A stretch of DNA of 64,000 nt from Ophioderma brevispina (lineage: Eukaryota; Echinodermata; Ophiuroidea; Amphilepidida; Ophiodermatidae), in contig JAMKCH010056747.1 in the NCBI GenBank assembly GCA_023653785.1, positions 1 through 64,000 of the forward strand. The letters run 5' to 3'. This document shows positions 1 through 12,038 of the stretch, in pieces. Position numbers and translations under genes: made by a program. A model generated the notes under the pieces. The model was not told where the DNA came from. It made no database searches and was given only the letters and a program-made list of their open reading frames with translations. How positions within the stretch are numbered: position 1 is the first letter of the stretch; each line of letters starts with the position of its first letter.

Positions 1-905
1 CGAGGGGGGTGGTTACCAACACCCCCCCCCAAATTCGACGAAAGGAGCAAAGGTCCACTTTTTGCTGGATTTGTTGGACCCATTTATCAAACAAATCAGC
101 AAAAGGTCCACTTATTTGCTGATTTGTTGATAAAATGGTCCAAAATTTCCGAAAATTTGTTGACAAGAATCCGTGATAAAATGAGAAAGTGGTACAAATT
201 TCAATCGACCCATAACTCTGTCAATATTCTCCTTTTGAACAGATTTTTTTTCAGTGTCGGAACCTATTAAATGCACTTTTTCACTTGTATGTATACACAT
301 TTACTTTTTCCTTTCATGAAATAGAGACGTTTTGAGGGTTCTCTTTTTTTGAGACAAAACCCAGTTTTCATTGATGCACTGTACATGTATGTCTTTACCT
401 CACTAACATTAAATTTTTCACAACACTATTTTTGACAGTAATATTTATTGGCATATGAAACGCTTGCCAGGAAAATAGAAAGTGTATTTCGTCCCCCCTT
501 GTCATGCCCAACTGCAAAAGGACACAAAACCCCCCAATGTGGTTAAGCTCTAAATCTATGTCATTAAAACTGTTTGGTGGATATTAGGACAGTTTTGACA
601 TTATTACACCGTTTTTAATTTTTAAAAGTTATTTAAATCACGTTTTCTTGGCCAAAAAGACATATCGAGATACACAACAAATATATACCAAACGTATGGA
701 AATTCATTCTTTTAAGACAATCTGTAAACGTTGCAACAGCTAATCATCCAGTGCTTTTTGACATTTTTGAAAACAGAAGCCATCTGGATTTCTCCAAAGT
801 TTTATAAAACCCCTTTTTAGTGCCAACCAAATATAACCGGCACATAACAAATAAACCCAATGAGCTAAATACATCCAAAATGTAAAGCAAAATCCTTTTT
901 TGAAG
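1..905. other. No gene seen
   Basis: AT-rich. Inverted and direct TTTGCTGATTTGTTGATAAA words at 58-145 can fold into a hairpin. Frames are short and unrecognised. Confidence 0.6.
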
Positions 906-1140
906 GTCATTTAACCAAATTTCGTAGGATGGCAAGACCATTTTGAATTTTACATTTTGTCAAGTGGCGGCCATTTTGGATTTCGAAAGTCATGTTAATT
1001 ACCACTGTAATAATGCCCGACAACATTGTTATGGGCTCCAGAATGCAAATATAGGTCAAGAATTTACAAAACGTGATAAAATTCACTTTTTTCACAGCCA
1101 TTTTGAATTTGAGCATAGGGCAGCCATTTAGGATTTTGAA
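906..1140. repeat. CCATTTTG-type repeat units
   Basis: Spaced words GACCATTTTGAATTT, GTGGCGGCCATTTTGGATTT, CAGCCATTTTGAATTTGAG and GGCAGCCATTTAGGATTT. Similar palindromic units mark the arms of the 28-33 kb element. Confidence 0.5.
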
Positions 1141-1369
1141 TTACCTCATCAATTTACACGTCCACAAACCTATTAATAGACCCAAACTACCACAATCGTC
1201 ATTTAACCAGTTTAGTATTTCCCCCAACCCTCCCCCGGGGGACCGACTTTTGGGCACGTTTTTCAGAAGCCGGCACCATCGTGTTCATCGGAAAATTCAG
1301 TCTATAAACACCTCCAAATGCAAAATGAACAACATTTCCCAGCTGCGCGTGGCTGTGGGCCGACTAACA

Positions 1370-1510
1370 CCTTGACCGACCCACATCAAACACCCATTGG
1401 TTTGTGGTGTTACTCAGTATTTGCTGTAAATTTCTTTGACATTTTTTGTGAGTTCTATAATGAAGAGGCTTGCCGGCCCCCACCTGGTTTTGTTTTTATC
1501 AATATCAACC
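1370..1510 (+). repeat. Dispersed repeat R2, copy 1
   Basis: Similar to 16955-17100: GACCCACA.CAAA.CACCCA, TTGGTTTGTGG, GAATGA(A)GAGGCTTG-type blocks in order. Confidence 0.68.
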
Positions 1511-2412
1511 CTGTGCGTGAATAATTCTTGGAACTGAAGTTTGGTCACAGTCCCAGTGCATGACTTGTGAAACTGACAAAGTTTTGTGCTACTTTGTTGG
1601 AGGATTATATGAATTTTTATTGTTCAAAATGATACAATGTTTCCCACGGGTTTCACTATGCACGCACAGCATAGCTTTTGCGTGTGTGATGTACAGAGTT
1701 AAATGACGCATAGTTCCACATACTGATGATAGGCCGCTAGAAACAGAGGGGATTGTTCAATAACATTGTTTCAATCACCATTGTTCAATAACACCTTTTC
1801 AGTGACCATATGCGTTAACACCTTTTATAGGTTTTATTGATTGTAATGTATCAATTTCTCACTATAAGCCAACATGGCACGTGTCCCAATTCAATCTTGT
1901 GACACCCACTGGCACCTGGTCCCAGAAATCGTACCGCATACCAAAGTATTTTCTACAGTTTTCTCTTGCAAGTTATTTTAGGGATAGATAACTTATATGT
2001 AGGCACTTTTTATGATACAAATAAATAATGTTGTTCATTTTGAAATCGTTTATTTTTTATTCCACCATCGCCTTCAATCATAATGAATTTGACCTCACAC
2101 ATGTTACCAATGTTTTATGACAACGCCATTTAATTATTGTGTTATATTTTAAGGATGAAAACGAATTAATTAAAAGATGACCCAAACACACAGACTACAC
2201 AGACATAACGCCATAGTAAATGTGCCTTCCTGAATTCGTCAGCACACCAAAATACAATTTCTTACCCCCAGGATGGCTGGATGATTTAAAACCGATTGGG
2301 GTTAACCTGTTAACACGTGCGTTCCCCGGACTTTGGGTCACTTCTGACCACCCAGATTCACTTCATTGTTCCATTGTTTTAGCCAGTCACCTTGACATTT
2401 TTCAAAACTAGC

Positions 2413-2745
2413 GATACAGAGCAATTTTTGCCGCAGAGACGCCCTACAATCATCGAAAAAAGGTCTTAAAGTCTTCTGACGCTAGCATTTACCGAATTCC
2501 CAATTCGTGCTTGAATTGTGAAATGACCTCTAGACTAATGTGATTACTTTTGATTTGAGGATGGAAAATGATGCAGACCTGCGGGCTCCGCCCCTTGGCC
2601 CCCCCCCCTCCCTCCGAATCAATTTTATACAATTTGGCGAACTCGACAAGACATTTGACCTTTCCCAACCTTGAATGGGGTGCGTGGAGCATTTTACATT
2701 CTAGGACCGAAAGTTTTCAAAGCAACATTTTTTTCAGGATTGTCT
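2413..2745 (+). repeat. Dispersed repeat R1, copy 1
   Basis: Collinear with 5897-6185: CAATTCGTGC, AATGTGATTACTTTTGATTT, AAAATGATGCAGAC, a C-run, ACAATTTGGCGAACTC and ACAAGACATT in the same order. The C-run differs in length. No coding signal. Confidence 0.85.
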
Positions 2746-3033
2746 GTGTCAAAGTAAAAAAAATTCATATAAATTCTGATTTTTTCCCCATAACTTGAAA
2801 ATTAAGTACTGCAAGTGCTTCAATGCACATGGTATGAAATAAACATGTGTTCTTCATTCATTTATAAGTGGTAGGTTAAACGTCCTTCTTAGATATTAGG
2901 AGCGTCATTTTATACCAATTAAATGGAAATGTCACTGATGCGTGCTTCATCATCTATTTGCATTCATTCACATGCACCCCTTCTCTCATTCTCATAATTT
3001 ATTATATCTATATATATATTTATAAATAGAGAA

Positions 3034-3054
3034 GACAGACAGACAGACAGACAG
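3034..3054 (+). repeat. (GACA)n microsatellite
   Basis: Five uninterrupted GACA units. Confidence 0.9.
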
Positions 3055-3912
3055 GAGGATGATGTGTTTAACAAATCGCACTCTTCAGGAAATGAACTGC
3101 TGCTACTTATTGTGCTGTCTACTACAGACTGCAATTGTCTTAGTGTAATAAGATCTTATGGGGTGTATACTTGTAATATCTTCTTGTGGCAGAAATCATC
3201 ACTATACTTTTATTTAACAAAAAACTAATTGTATTCACGGTTTTGGTTAAAATTTTTTAAAAAGCATAAACTCGTTTAAGAAAATACAAATGCAAAAAAA
3301 TAAAGGTCATATCCTGGTTTAAAAGGTGGGTATGTTATTGTAACCCCTGCTTCTCAAAATAGTGGGTATTGTTCGTTTGTTGTTTGTTTTAAACGCGTTA
3401 GTCATTTAAAAGGTTGCGAAAACATAAACACATGTTTTGTATAGTGTATGCCGAAATATGTATGACATTTTCAATGTTAAATTCAAATATTTTGTTACCT
3501 GTAGAAATTGTTTCATAGAGAGCCCCGCAATGGCTTTTCGTGGTTGTGTGTTAAAAATACGGCGTGATAAAACAATCATTTCACGTACTCCTAATTAATG
3601 CCGGCAAAGTTTAATACACCATGTCAATCGTATTCTATTCCAACATATTTCAATCGTAAATGCCACGGTAATCATAAAGGAAGATTATGGAACAAGCAAA
3701 TGTTAGTCATTTGTTAACAAATATCGCACGGTATGCAACGTTATTCAACCCAAAAAATCTTGATCCTTCTAATTCGTACAATATCATCATGGAATACCGT
3801 TTCAGAGCACACAGTTCTATGGAGTACGTGATTGAATACCGTAACAAGGGTAAAACACTACATGTGTTCTAATAATAAAAAACATCACAGATTGAAACAA
3901 ACTCGAAGCAGT

Positions 3913-3990
3913 CGTGTCTCCCATGGTCCAGCTGGGAAGGCAGTTGATTGGGATACAGAGGTACCAATTTCGAACCCTCACGGTGGTAAT
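3913..3990 (+). repeat. Possible tRNA-derived SINE head
   Basis: CCATGGTCCAGCTGGGAAGG resembles an A box, and AATTTCGAACCCTCACGG, about 45 bases later, a B box. A T-run follows at 4001-4010. Degraded; no tail recognised. Confidence 0.45.
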
Positions 3991-4239
3991 TTATTATTTT
4001 TTTTTTCTGAAGCCTTCCCTTTCTTGAACACTATAAAATTTCTGTCTTTCCCTAATTGAATCATCAGTTATGGATGAACGTGAGTTTTTACTTAACACTT
4101 ATAATTGAAGATTTTTGGCTAACATAAACTTCACTTGGAATTCAAGAAGTCGTTATGCTGCCTCATTATACCGAATCGACTTACTGAAGTCATTCAACTT
4201 GGAAACTGCTATTTGCCTTTAATAATCTGGAATTTATGC

Positions 4240-4545
4240 CAATATATATTAAATATATATTTATATATAATATATATATATAATATTAAGGATATATATA
4301 TATATAGATCTCTCGGCCCTCATATCTACTACTCCTACTATCTCTCTATCCTTCTCATCCCTCGGCTCGAATCTCTCTCTCATCTCTCTATCTCTCAGGC
4401 ATATCTCTCTCTTTACACAATTTGTTTTCATCTCTCTCTCTCTTCGTCGATATCTATATATCCTAGTCTCTCTCTCTCTCTCGCTCTGCCTCTCTCTCTC
4501 TATCTCTCTCTCTCGCCTTCTACGTCCTCCTCCTCTCTTATATTA
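4240..4545. repeat. (TA)n followed by (TC)n low-complexity tract
   Basis: TA-rich to about 4308, then CT-rich with TCTCTC runs to about 4545. The apparent 137-codon frame through it is a composition artefact. Confidence 0.9.
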
Positions 4546-4559
4546 TAATCCTATTATAT

Positions 4560-5896
4560 TATAGATGAACTTAACCTGGAAGCAGTTATAAACAAAGTTT
4601 GTGTGTTTGTTGTGTTTGTGGTGTATGTCTGTTTCGAATCGCGCAAGTTGAGTTTTATATTTTTGAAAAAAAAATTAATAAGATAATTTAAATGGTCAAA
4701 TAATGGACAGAGTTTTGGTTTTGGAAGACTGTAAGCAATACCGCAGACTACGCTGTGCCGAAAGTAAGATTGTGTTTTGCATTTCGTTAAGATACACGTT
4801 GATGTTTTGCACTTCTCGTAGGGGCTTTTTTGATACAAAAATATTGCGAGCATTTTCCAAACAGTCCATTTTAGGCTCAGTTTGTAGATCTGTGGACTTG
4901 TATACTGAAGGGGTGGGTTCGATCTTCTCTGGTTGTTTAATAACAACTGTCATTTATGTTGAATTGAAGATAATGTCGTTCACATCTACATAAAGATATT
5001 ACACACAGTTTAAGGGAATGAATAATATGTTTGGGTTTAGTTTATAGTATACATATATTATTACATCATTTGTTGGTTTAGTTTATAAAAAGTGACATCA
5101 CACAAACGATTTGATTCTTTATTCTCCACTTTTACATACTATTCAGCTCTCGTTTTTGTTAGGAGCATTGGACAATGTAGTTGTTCTTGGCTTTAACTGT
5201 ACGCAATACACAATAACAAGCGATCTGCTTTGCACAAGGTGTTATGTAGTAGACATCTCCAGCAAACCAATCGGTAAGCTATTCCTCCATCCCGCAACCG
5301 CCCCATTTTATCATAAGTCCGAACGCAATTGATATCCAAATCATAAAGACTTTGAAGACAATTGGATTAAACTAGAGACAATCCTTAACACCCACACACC
5401 ATTTTCATAATACTTATATACAATCCCGCTAACCATGACCAATGTGAAGGATCCAAGAACATTTTTTTTTCTGTCAGAAGAGGTAAAAGTAACTCTGCAA
5501 TATTGGCAATGATCAATTTGGAAATATAGCAAAATGTTTAAAATTGACTAATCCGTAAACTCTTGAGTCATCTGTTTTCAAACAACTGAAATCAAGCATC
5601 CTATTTTACATATCATGTGCAGAGTGAATTAAAACAAAATTTTGTTTGTTAGTTACAAAATGGATTAACCCAAACTCGCCGGCTATGCCCTATTCACACC
5701 AAATAACTGTATAATAGCCTACAGCGTGTTAAATGTAAACCGCTCCCTAAAAAGAACACTTGATGAGTCACGACTTCACATTGATTAAAAGCACATATCA
5801 TGTAACAAACGTATGTAAAATGTTAGGTATTGAAGTCTTGTGTTTTAAGTTATGAGGAAAACACTGAATCTATATGATTTTTTTTACATTTGATGA
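4560..5896. other. No gene seen
   Basis: Short overlapping frames on both strands (up to 130 codons, minus strand, 4554-4946) resemble no family known to me and have no supporting start context. Confidence 0.55.
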
Positions 5897-6185
5897 CACA
5901 GAGCAATCACGAAAAAAAAGTTTTTCCCCTTCTAACGCCGCATTTACCCAAGTCCCAATTCGTGCTGAATTGTGAATGACCTAACGAATGTGATTACTTT
6001 TGATTTGAGGATTTAAAATGATGCAGACTCCTGTCGCCCTGGCCCCCCCCCCCCTCCCCCCAGAATCAATGTTGATACAATTTGGCGAACTCCACAAGAC
6101 ATTGACATTTCCAACTTTAATGGGGGTGCGGGGAGCTTTTACATTTTAAACAGAAAAGTGTTCAAACCTTTTTTTTGAGGATTGG
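5897..6185 (+). repeat. Dispersed repeat R1, copy 2
   Basis: Same order of words as at 2413-2745, with small deletions; C-run at 6044-6060. Confidence 0.85.
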
Positions 6186-6631
6186 TAGATTGTCAAGATC
6201 AACAATTGAGATGTATTTATCAGGAGAGCTGGGAGAAAGGATTTTCTTTGACATCTCAATGTGCCAACACGTACGAAAATTCGCAAAAATTTACACTGTT
6301 ATAATACCTGTCTGACCTATAGGGATGGGCCATTATACTTATGTTATATTGGTTACAGTACCGCGAAAACAGCATCGGACAAAAAAGTCAAGAAAATCAT
6401 CAATGTGTCACGTATCGACTAAGGGGGTTCCCCCAGGTACTTTTTTCCAACAGGCTGTATTTTCTAAGGACTGGGACTATAGGGCAAATTTTTCGTAGGT
6501 TCATTAATAATACCCATATGGAACAATTTGATGGATTTTCATCAAATAGTGAGAAATCACCTGGGGACTTTTCTGAAAATTAGGTGATTTGCATGAATGA
6601 CCCTTGAACACCACACCAGTGGCATAAACAG

Positions 6632-6890
6632 GGGGGGGGGCGGGGGTAGGCAACAAGCTTTCCCTCCCCCCCCCCTCCCGGACCACAAAAAAAATCAGGA
6701 CGGGAGCCAAAAAAATGGAAAAAAGGGAGAAGCGAGAAAGAGGAAAGAAAGAGAGGGAAAGAGAAGAAGGGGAAAAAAGAGAAAGAAAAAGAGGGAAAAA
6801 TAAAAGGGGAAAAAGAAGAGGAAGAAGTGAGGAAAAAAACAAAGGGAAGGGTGGGGATGTTGCCCCGGCTGCCCCCCCTCCCCAACCGGC
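6632..6890 (+). repeat. G-run, C-run and long polypurine tract
   Basis: G-run near 6632-6646, C-run near 6665-6677, then about 130 bases of almost pure A/G (6714-6845). A polypurine tract of this length can form triplex DNA. The overlapping frames on both strands are artefacts. Confidence 0.88.
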
Positions 6891-7766
6891 ACAAAATTGG
6901 CGTCTGAAAATCGGGAAACTTCTTTAGTCTTTCCCCACCGGAGGCTCAGGTCTGGTTAGCCCCTTGACACACACACACACATTCAAATAAAAACAATCAT
7001 CTTCCCTAACCCAACAATAAAAATTTAGGGGACAAAATCATATCCAAACATTCCCAAAATATGAGATTTTTAAAAAATTCCTCAGAAAACACAGATGAAT
7101 ATTGAATCCGACCTCCAAAATAAAAAAACGACCCAGATTGTAAGGATACTTCAAACTGCAATGTGTTGTATTTTACCGATCTAAATAGTGTCATTTCGTA
7201 CCTAATTTGACAGTTTAATTACACGAGATAGCATATCAGGTTTGAAGATGTCAAAATTCATGATTCTACATGGGGGAAACATAGATTTTTCACCCCAAAA
7301 CGCAACGGAGTGGCCGTTTTTGTTGGTGTTTTCAGATGTATCGGAAGCGTCATGATGGAAATCTATGATCGAAACTGCGCCAATCATAAAAACTTCGCTG
7401 AGCATGATGAGTATCAGAAAACTTATGGTCACCGGACACTAGGCTGGCTGTCAGTGACGTAATTAATTAGCGGCCTCTTCATTTAATTAGCATAATCCAA
7501 ATTTCTAAGCAGGTTGGTTTGTGCTTTGTTGTGTGTTAATGATACTTTTTTCCCTTGTAATGAAAAAAGTACAATCTCCACTCAACAACCCAAAAATACT
7601 TTCTAAGGCTTAATCGAGAAAATTAAAAGATTTGACAAAGCCATGTTACCCGTGTGTTCCGTGTTCGTCTGTGTTAGCGGGACTGCGTACACAACACACA
7701 GTGAAGCATAAGATGGCTAGTGTCCCATAATGGGACTTTACACGAAGTTTCTTTAACAGTATGCCT
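6891..7766. other. No gene seen
   Basis: AT-rich, short CA run at 6968-6979; nothing recognised. Confidence 0.6.
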
Positions 7767-7770
7767 TTAA

Positions 7771-7977
7771 GGTAGAGACCAAAGGTTTCCGTTTTACAAA
7801 TATTTCATTCTGTGTTTGTTTACATTTTCTAAAAGCAGCATTCAAATTGGTCCATTCCAGGAACATTTATTAGTTTCTTATCATAAGCCTTACCGAAAAT
7901 GCTGTCATTAAATGGAAGTAGGCCAATGTGGGCATTTGTTTCGTTTTTCTGTAAAATGGAAAACTTTGGTCTCTACT
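7771..7977. mobile_element. TTAA-flanked miniature element, 207 bp
   Basis: TTAA at 7767-7770 and 7978-7981 flanks inverted ends GGTAGAGACCAAAGGTTTCC and AGTAGAGACCAAAGTTTTCC (right end read in complement). The TTAA target and TTAAAG-like terminus match T2/Kolobok-type miniature elements known from vertebrates. No ORF. Confidence 0.75.
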
Positions 7978-8180
7978 TTAATCGGTCTATATTGAAGTCC
8001 AAAAAACTATCATCAGGTCGTACATTCTGTGGTGGCCTTAAATTCTACCAGTGACAGCATTTCCACCCTTCAAATTTTCATACAAATCTACTGTGATTCA
8101 AAATCATAATCTTCACCGGTGCTTTCGCACAGAGGGTGGTTTTGAATCAATCCCCTCTCCCCCAGGGGAGAGTCATATCA

Positions 8181-8250
8181 CCATAATCTCCGTATACGTT
8201 CCCATTCAAGCCTACTTAATGCCTTTTTCATTTTCTACGCTCGGTTTAGC
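8181..8250. repeat. Left inverted terminal repeat of the DIRS-like element
   Basis: The segment reads as the reverse complement of 14753-14820, with exact blocks GTTCCCATTCAAGCCT and CATTTTCTACGCTC. Inverted, not direct, ends separate DIRS1-type elements from LTR retrotransposons and from Ngaro/PAT split-repeat types (family knowledge). Confidence 0.65.
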
Positions 8251-8614
8251 AAAAAACCTACGATACCCACGGAAAATTTGCACCCCTGAGTGCGCCACGT
8301 AAGGGGCCAATGATCTTGCAACACTGACTTCTGGATCATTTTTGGTATCTCCTTTCCCCGTGTTTGACTCCACGGCGTGAGAGCGAACACCGTGAGACCC
8401 GTCCTGGGCGGCGCGCGGCCGACGGGGGAGCGTAGGCTTGAATGAGTCTCCTTACTAGCTAGGCTTCCTTTATTACTGTCCCCTATCCATCTGGCTATTT
8501 CGTCTTGGAGTCCGGGCGCCACGGCTTCGAGTTTGAGGAAAAGCTGGTCGTGAGTCCCCATAGGGCTGATTCTTGCTGATGTAAACTTTCAAGGCTTAAC
8601 TGACACCAGGGCCC

Positions 8615-9108
8615 TCATTGCTGGAACCCGAAGCTTGTCGGAGATCTGGGAGGATGAACGGCTGTGGAGTGAAGCTGAGCGATTGATGCTTGGCCAGGTA
8701 ACCTGATCGGGGAAGAAGGAGAAGCGGCGTTCCCTGTGAAGGTGAGGTGTATTCTCTGCTGTAGACAGAGCATGGATATCGTACTCTTACGCCTGATGCT
8801 GAGGCGAAAAGAAGAGAGTCTTCTGGTGGTGTCCGCTAGAGAGGCCTGGTGAAGAGGCTCATGAGGGATGTTGAGATGCTGGAGGACTGTTGGTAGGTCC
8901 ATGCTGGTACCAGCGAGCGTTCGGGGCAGCCATCGATGTAGAATTTTCACCCTTGTGAGGTCGTGAAGCGATGGTGAGTTAGACACGGTGATGGCTCCGC
9001 CAAACCCCAGATGGATGGCTCCTACTGCCGTGCGGCAACTCCTGACTGTGCGGGGGTGGCCTGTCCTCGAACACCTGCATCAGGAAGTCCGCAACCTCAC
9101 TTAAGCAC
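8615..9108 (-). pseudogene. Tyrosine recombinase remnant of the DIRS-like element
   Basis: Minus-strand frames read LSEVADFLMQVFEDR, then a stretch resembling SSHPSGVWRSHHRVSNSP, then DLPTVLQHLNIP, EPLHQASLADTTRR and a serine/arginine-rich end. The order matches the N-terminal and central part of DIRS/Ngaro-type tyrosine recombinases (pattern W/MDLxxVLxxL...PxEPLxxASLxxxT). The N-terminal start of the same domain (VRDHQLTLCDTLSDV) lies beyond the inserted element at about 10097-10176. Frameshifts separate the segments. The catalytic C-terminal box (HxxR...Y) is not clearly readable in 8235-8561, so the domain is incomplete. Confidence 0.68.
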
Positions 9109-10096
9109 CGATGTATACTCCACTTCGCGCCGCGATATCGCGGATGCGAAGGAAGAGGAGTTGAAACCCCCTTGCATGTGTATTGCCTCGGCGAAAGAAT
9201 TGCTATCGCGCTGATGGTTTGGGGCTTCGCGGTTGAGTGGATTTTGTTCAACTCTCGGTGATATCGCAGCCGCGAAAATTCTCTGATTGGCTGTATTTGG
9301 ATCCAAGGTCGGGCGATTACCTCATGAAAACACAAGCTGAAGCTGCTCTTAAAAATCTCCCTATCAGCCCAATAATCAACAACAATAACTATCCATGAAG
9401 ATTATGCCAATTATTAAAAGCTATGGAGTAGTAGCGAAAAAATAGTATGATCCCATATGAGGCTGATTATTTTTAAGGATAGCGTAAAGAATGTTTTGGC
9501 GGTTAGTGCGAAAAGATTTTGTTTACCCACCTGATTCTATTCTGAGCTCTGCATCCTACATGCATGTTTGGCCAACCCCATGTACAAATGTAGGTAGACT
9601 ACTAACTGGCCATCATCAAACGGCGCATTTAACAATGATTATAAGTAATGCAAAGACATCCGGGAAGATGTGCGAAAGTTAAATGGTAAAACATACAAAA
9701 TAGTCCAGAACAGTACTTCTATTTGGTTCAAGAATTCAAAATGCATATTTAAAAATCCGTACTATATTACTTGATCAACAGTCCTGGCTCACAATTTTAA
9801 TTTAACTTTGGGACTGTATCGAAGTAATAGCGGTCGTCTATTCTAGTTGCTAGATATCATTCGGGAAATCCAGAGCTATACCGTCAAAATCGGAATGGTA
9901 TGTAGATAATTCTCTAACTTGTTATGAAAATTGTCAAATGGCAACATTAGTTGTCAATAAAATATACAAGCAACAACTCCTTAGAGATGAGCATTTGTCA
10001 CTCGGAGTATACAGTACATGACTTTTATCGCGTGGTATTGCGATGTAAAATTTCACCGCAGCATCGCGCGATGAAACGATAGTGGAGTATACATCG
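9109..10096. mobile_element. TIR DNA element inserted in the recombinase (copy 1)
   Basis: It is bounded by a perfect 16-bp inverted repeat, CGATGTATACTCCACT (9109-9124) against 10081-10096. The subterminal part has CGCGATATCGCG palindromes and repeated TTCGCG words; the interior is AT-rich without an ORF. Flanking sequence suggests an imperfect duplicated target (TCACTTAA on the left, TCGCTTAG on the right), which in the coding strand gives LSE and LSD, one codon block of the recombinase repeated. About 988 bp, non-autonomous; superfamily not identified. Confidence 0.68.
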
Positions 10097-10927
10097 CTTA
10101 GAGTGTCGCAGAGGGTCAATTGGTGATCCCGCACAAGTCCGGTTACTTGACCAGCTGGGAATTTATAAGTCTTCATTGTTGTAGGTCTCCTTGCCTCTCC
10201 CGACAGACGGGAGGTGGAGCGAAAGGCCTGCTGCTCTGTAGGACTGGACGAAAATTGGCCATGCAGTCAGGTTGATCGCATTCAGAGTCTCCATCGGAAG
10301 GAGACCCACAGGAGTCTTGATCAGGGCATTCCTATTGGGAAGAGTCACGGGTTGGCGTATAGCAGCGACAGGAGTCTTAGAAACCACGGTTGCCGAGTCC
10401 AATTCGGGCACAACAGCATCAGGCGACAGTTGCTTGTCATGGTGAACTTGAGAAGAAGAGCTCGAGGAACTAGGGCGACGGAGGGAGGCGCCCCCTATAC
10501 TGACGACTCCGTTCCACTCCATTGTCATGGCCTCCTGGTGAAGGGCCGCCTGGGTCCCTGGCCCACGAACAGTATGTAGGGCTGGGAGTTGAGGCGATGT
10601 GCGAAACATCCACGTGGGGGTGTTCCAGCTTGTGAAGACGGAACTCTGCATATCTTGGGGTTGAGGGGCCATCCACCGGACGTCCCGGACTCTCGATGAG
10701 GCCCGACTTCACGATGTCTCCTCGATAAGGGCATCTGCCAGGGTGTTGTCTTCCCCGGGAAGTGAACGGATGGGTTCAGAGTGATTCGATTGCCGGGACA
10801 ACTCTCCAAAGCTGGACGTCTGTAGGCACGGGTGCGAAATCTGAGTTTCCTCCCTGCTTGTTTATTTGGGAGACGACCGACATGTTGTCGCACTGGACTA
10901 GGACGCGAATTCCCTTGACTAGCTGGA
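10097..10927 (-). pseudogene. RNase H region and recombinase start of the DIRS-like element (unit 1)
   Basis: Broken minus-strand frames read LVKGIRVLVQCDNM then SVVSQINKQGG, typical of the RNase H domain of DIRS-type polyproteins (VxxDNxxVVxxINKQGG). MAPQPQDMQSSVFTSW, a connecting stretch, VTLPNRN.LIKTP, and VRDHQLTLCDTLSDV at the start of the recombinase follow. Several frameshifts are needed to follow it, so it is not translatable. The nested element interrupts it on the left. The right edge at 10927 is the junction with the second duplication unit, where RNase H sequence abuts recombinase sequence. Confidence 0.7.
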
Positions 10928-11069
10928 GAGTTAGACACGGTGATGCTCCGCCAAACCCCAGATGATGGCTCCTACTGCCGTTGTAGGGCGGCCAAACTCT
11001 GATGTGCGTGGGTTGGCTCTGTCATAGAACCCCAACCCCCCGAATAAGAAGTCCGCCACAGCCTTAAGC

Positions 11070-12038
11070 CGAGTATACTCCACTTCGCGCCCGCGATATC
11101 GCGGCTTTGCGAAGGAGTTGACCCTGATTTTTTATTGCCTCGCGAAAGAATTTCTATGCGCGCAATGGATTTTGGGGCTTCGCGGTTAGTTGAATTTTGT
11201 TCAACTCTCGGCGATATCGCAGCCGCGGATGACAAATTCTTCTGCTTGGCTGTTTTAGGACAAGGTGGGCGAATGACCTCATGAAAAACCCAAACGAACC
11301 TGTCTAAAAATCCTCCCTATCAGCAGTGTGAATAATCGATACTCAACAACAATTCATCAATTGAAGTATATGGAATTGATTAAAGCTATGGATGTAGTGC
11401 GAACAAATAGTTGGATCCCATATGCGGCATGATTATTTTTAAGGATATCGGAAAGACTGTTTGGCGGGTTGGTTGTGCGAAAAATTTTTGTTTACCCAAT
11501 GCGTCTATTTGAGCTCTTCATCCAATGATGTTTGGGCCAACATGATACAAATGAGGTAGACTGCTAACTGGTCATTCCTCAAACATGGGCATTAAACAAT
11601 GATTAAAAGTACTGCAAAAGACATCTGGAGGTGCCGAAAGTTAAATGGTATAAAAAACAATCCAAAATGTCCAGAAATGGCTCTATTGGCCAAGAATTCC
11701 AACATGCTATGACAACATCCGTTTGATATTATTGTCAAAAGGCTTGGCTCACACATTTAATTAATTTACCTAGTATCGTAAGTAAAATCGGGGGTCTATT
11801 CGAGTTGCTAGATTCAGCGGAAAATCCAGAGCAGCTTGATTCGTCAAAATATGGAATGGTATGTAGCTAATTCACTAAATTGTTATGAAAGTGTAATGGC
11901 AACATAGTGTCAATAAAATAATACGCAAAATTCCTCGAGATAGAATTGTCACTCGAGTAACATGTAATGACTTTTATGAAATTATGCGATGTAAAATTTC
12001 AGCAACATCGCGCGATGAAGCGATAGTGGAATACATCG
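11070..12038. mobile_element. Nested TIR DNA element, copy 2 within the duplicated unit
   Basis: Collinear counterpart of the element at 9109-10096: left end CGAGTATACTCCACT, right end AGTGGAATACATCG, with a 14-bp CCGCGATATCGCGG palindrome near 11091. Its presence at the same position in both units means the insertion predates the tandem duplication. Confidence 0.68.

Noticed and set aside
4135..4548. 137-codon plus-strand frame rich in serine, leucine and tyrosine
   Set aside because: It runs through (TA)n and (TC)n microsatellite sequence, so it is a composition artefact.
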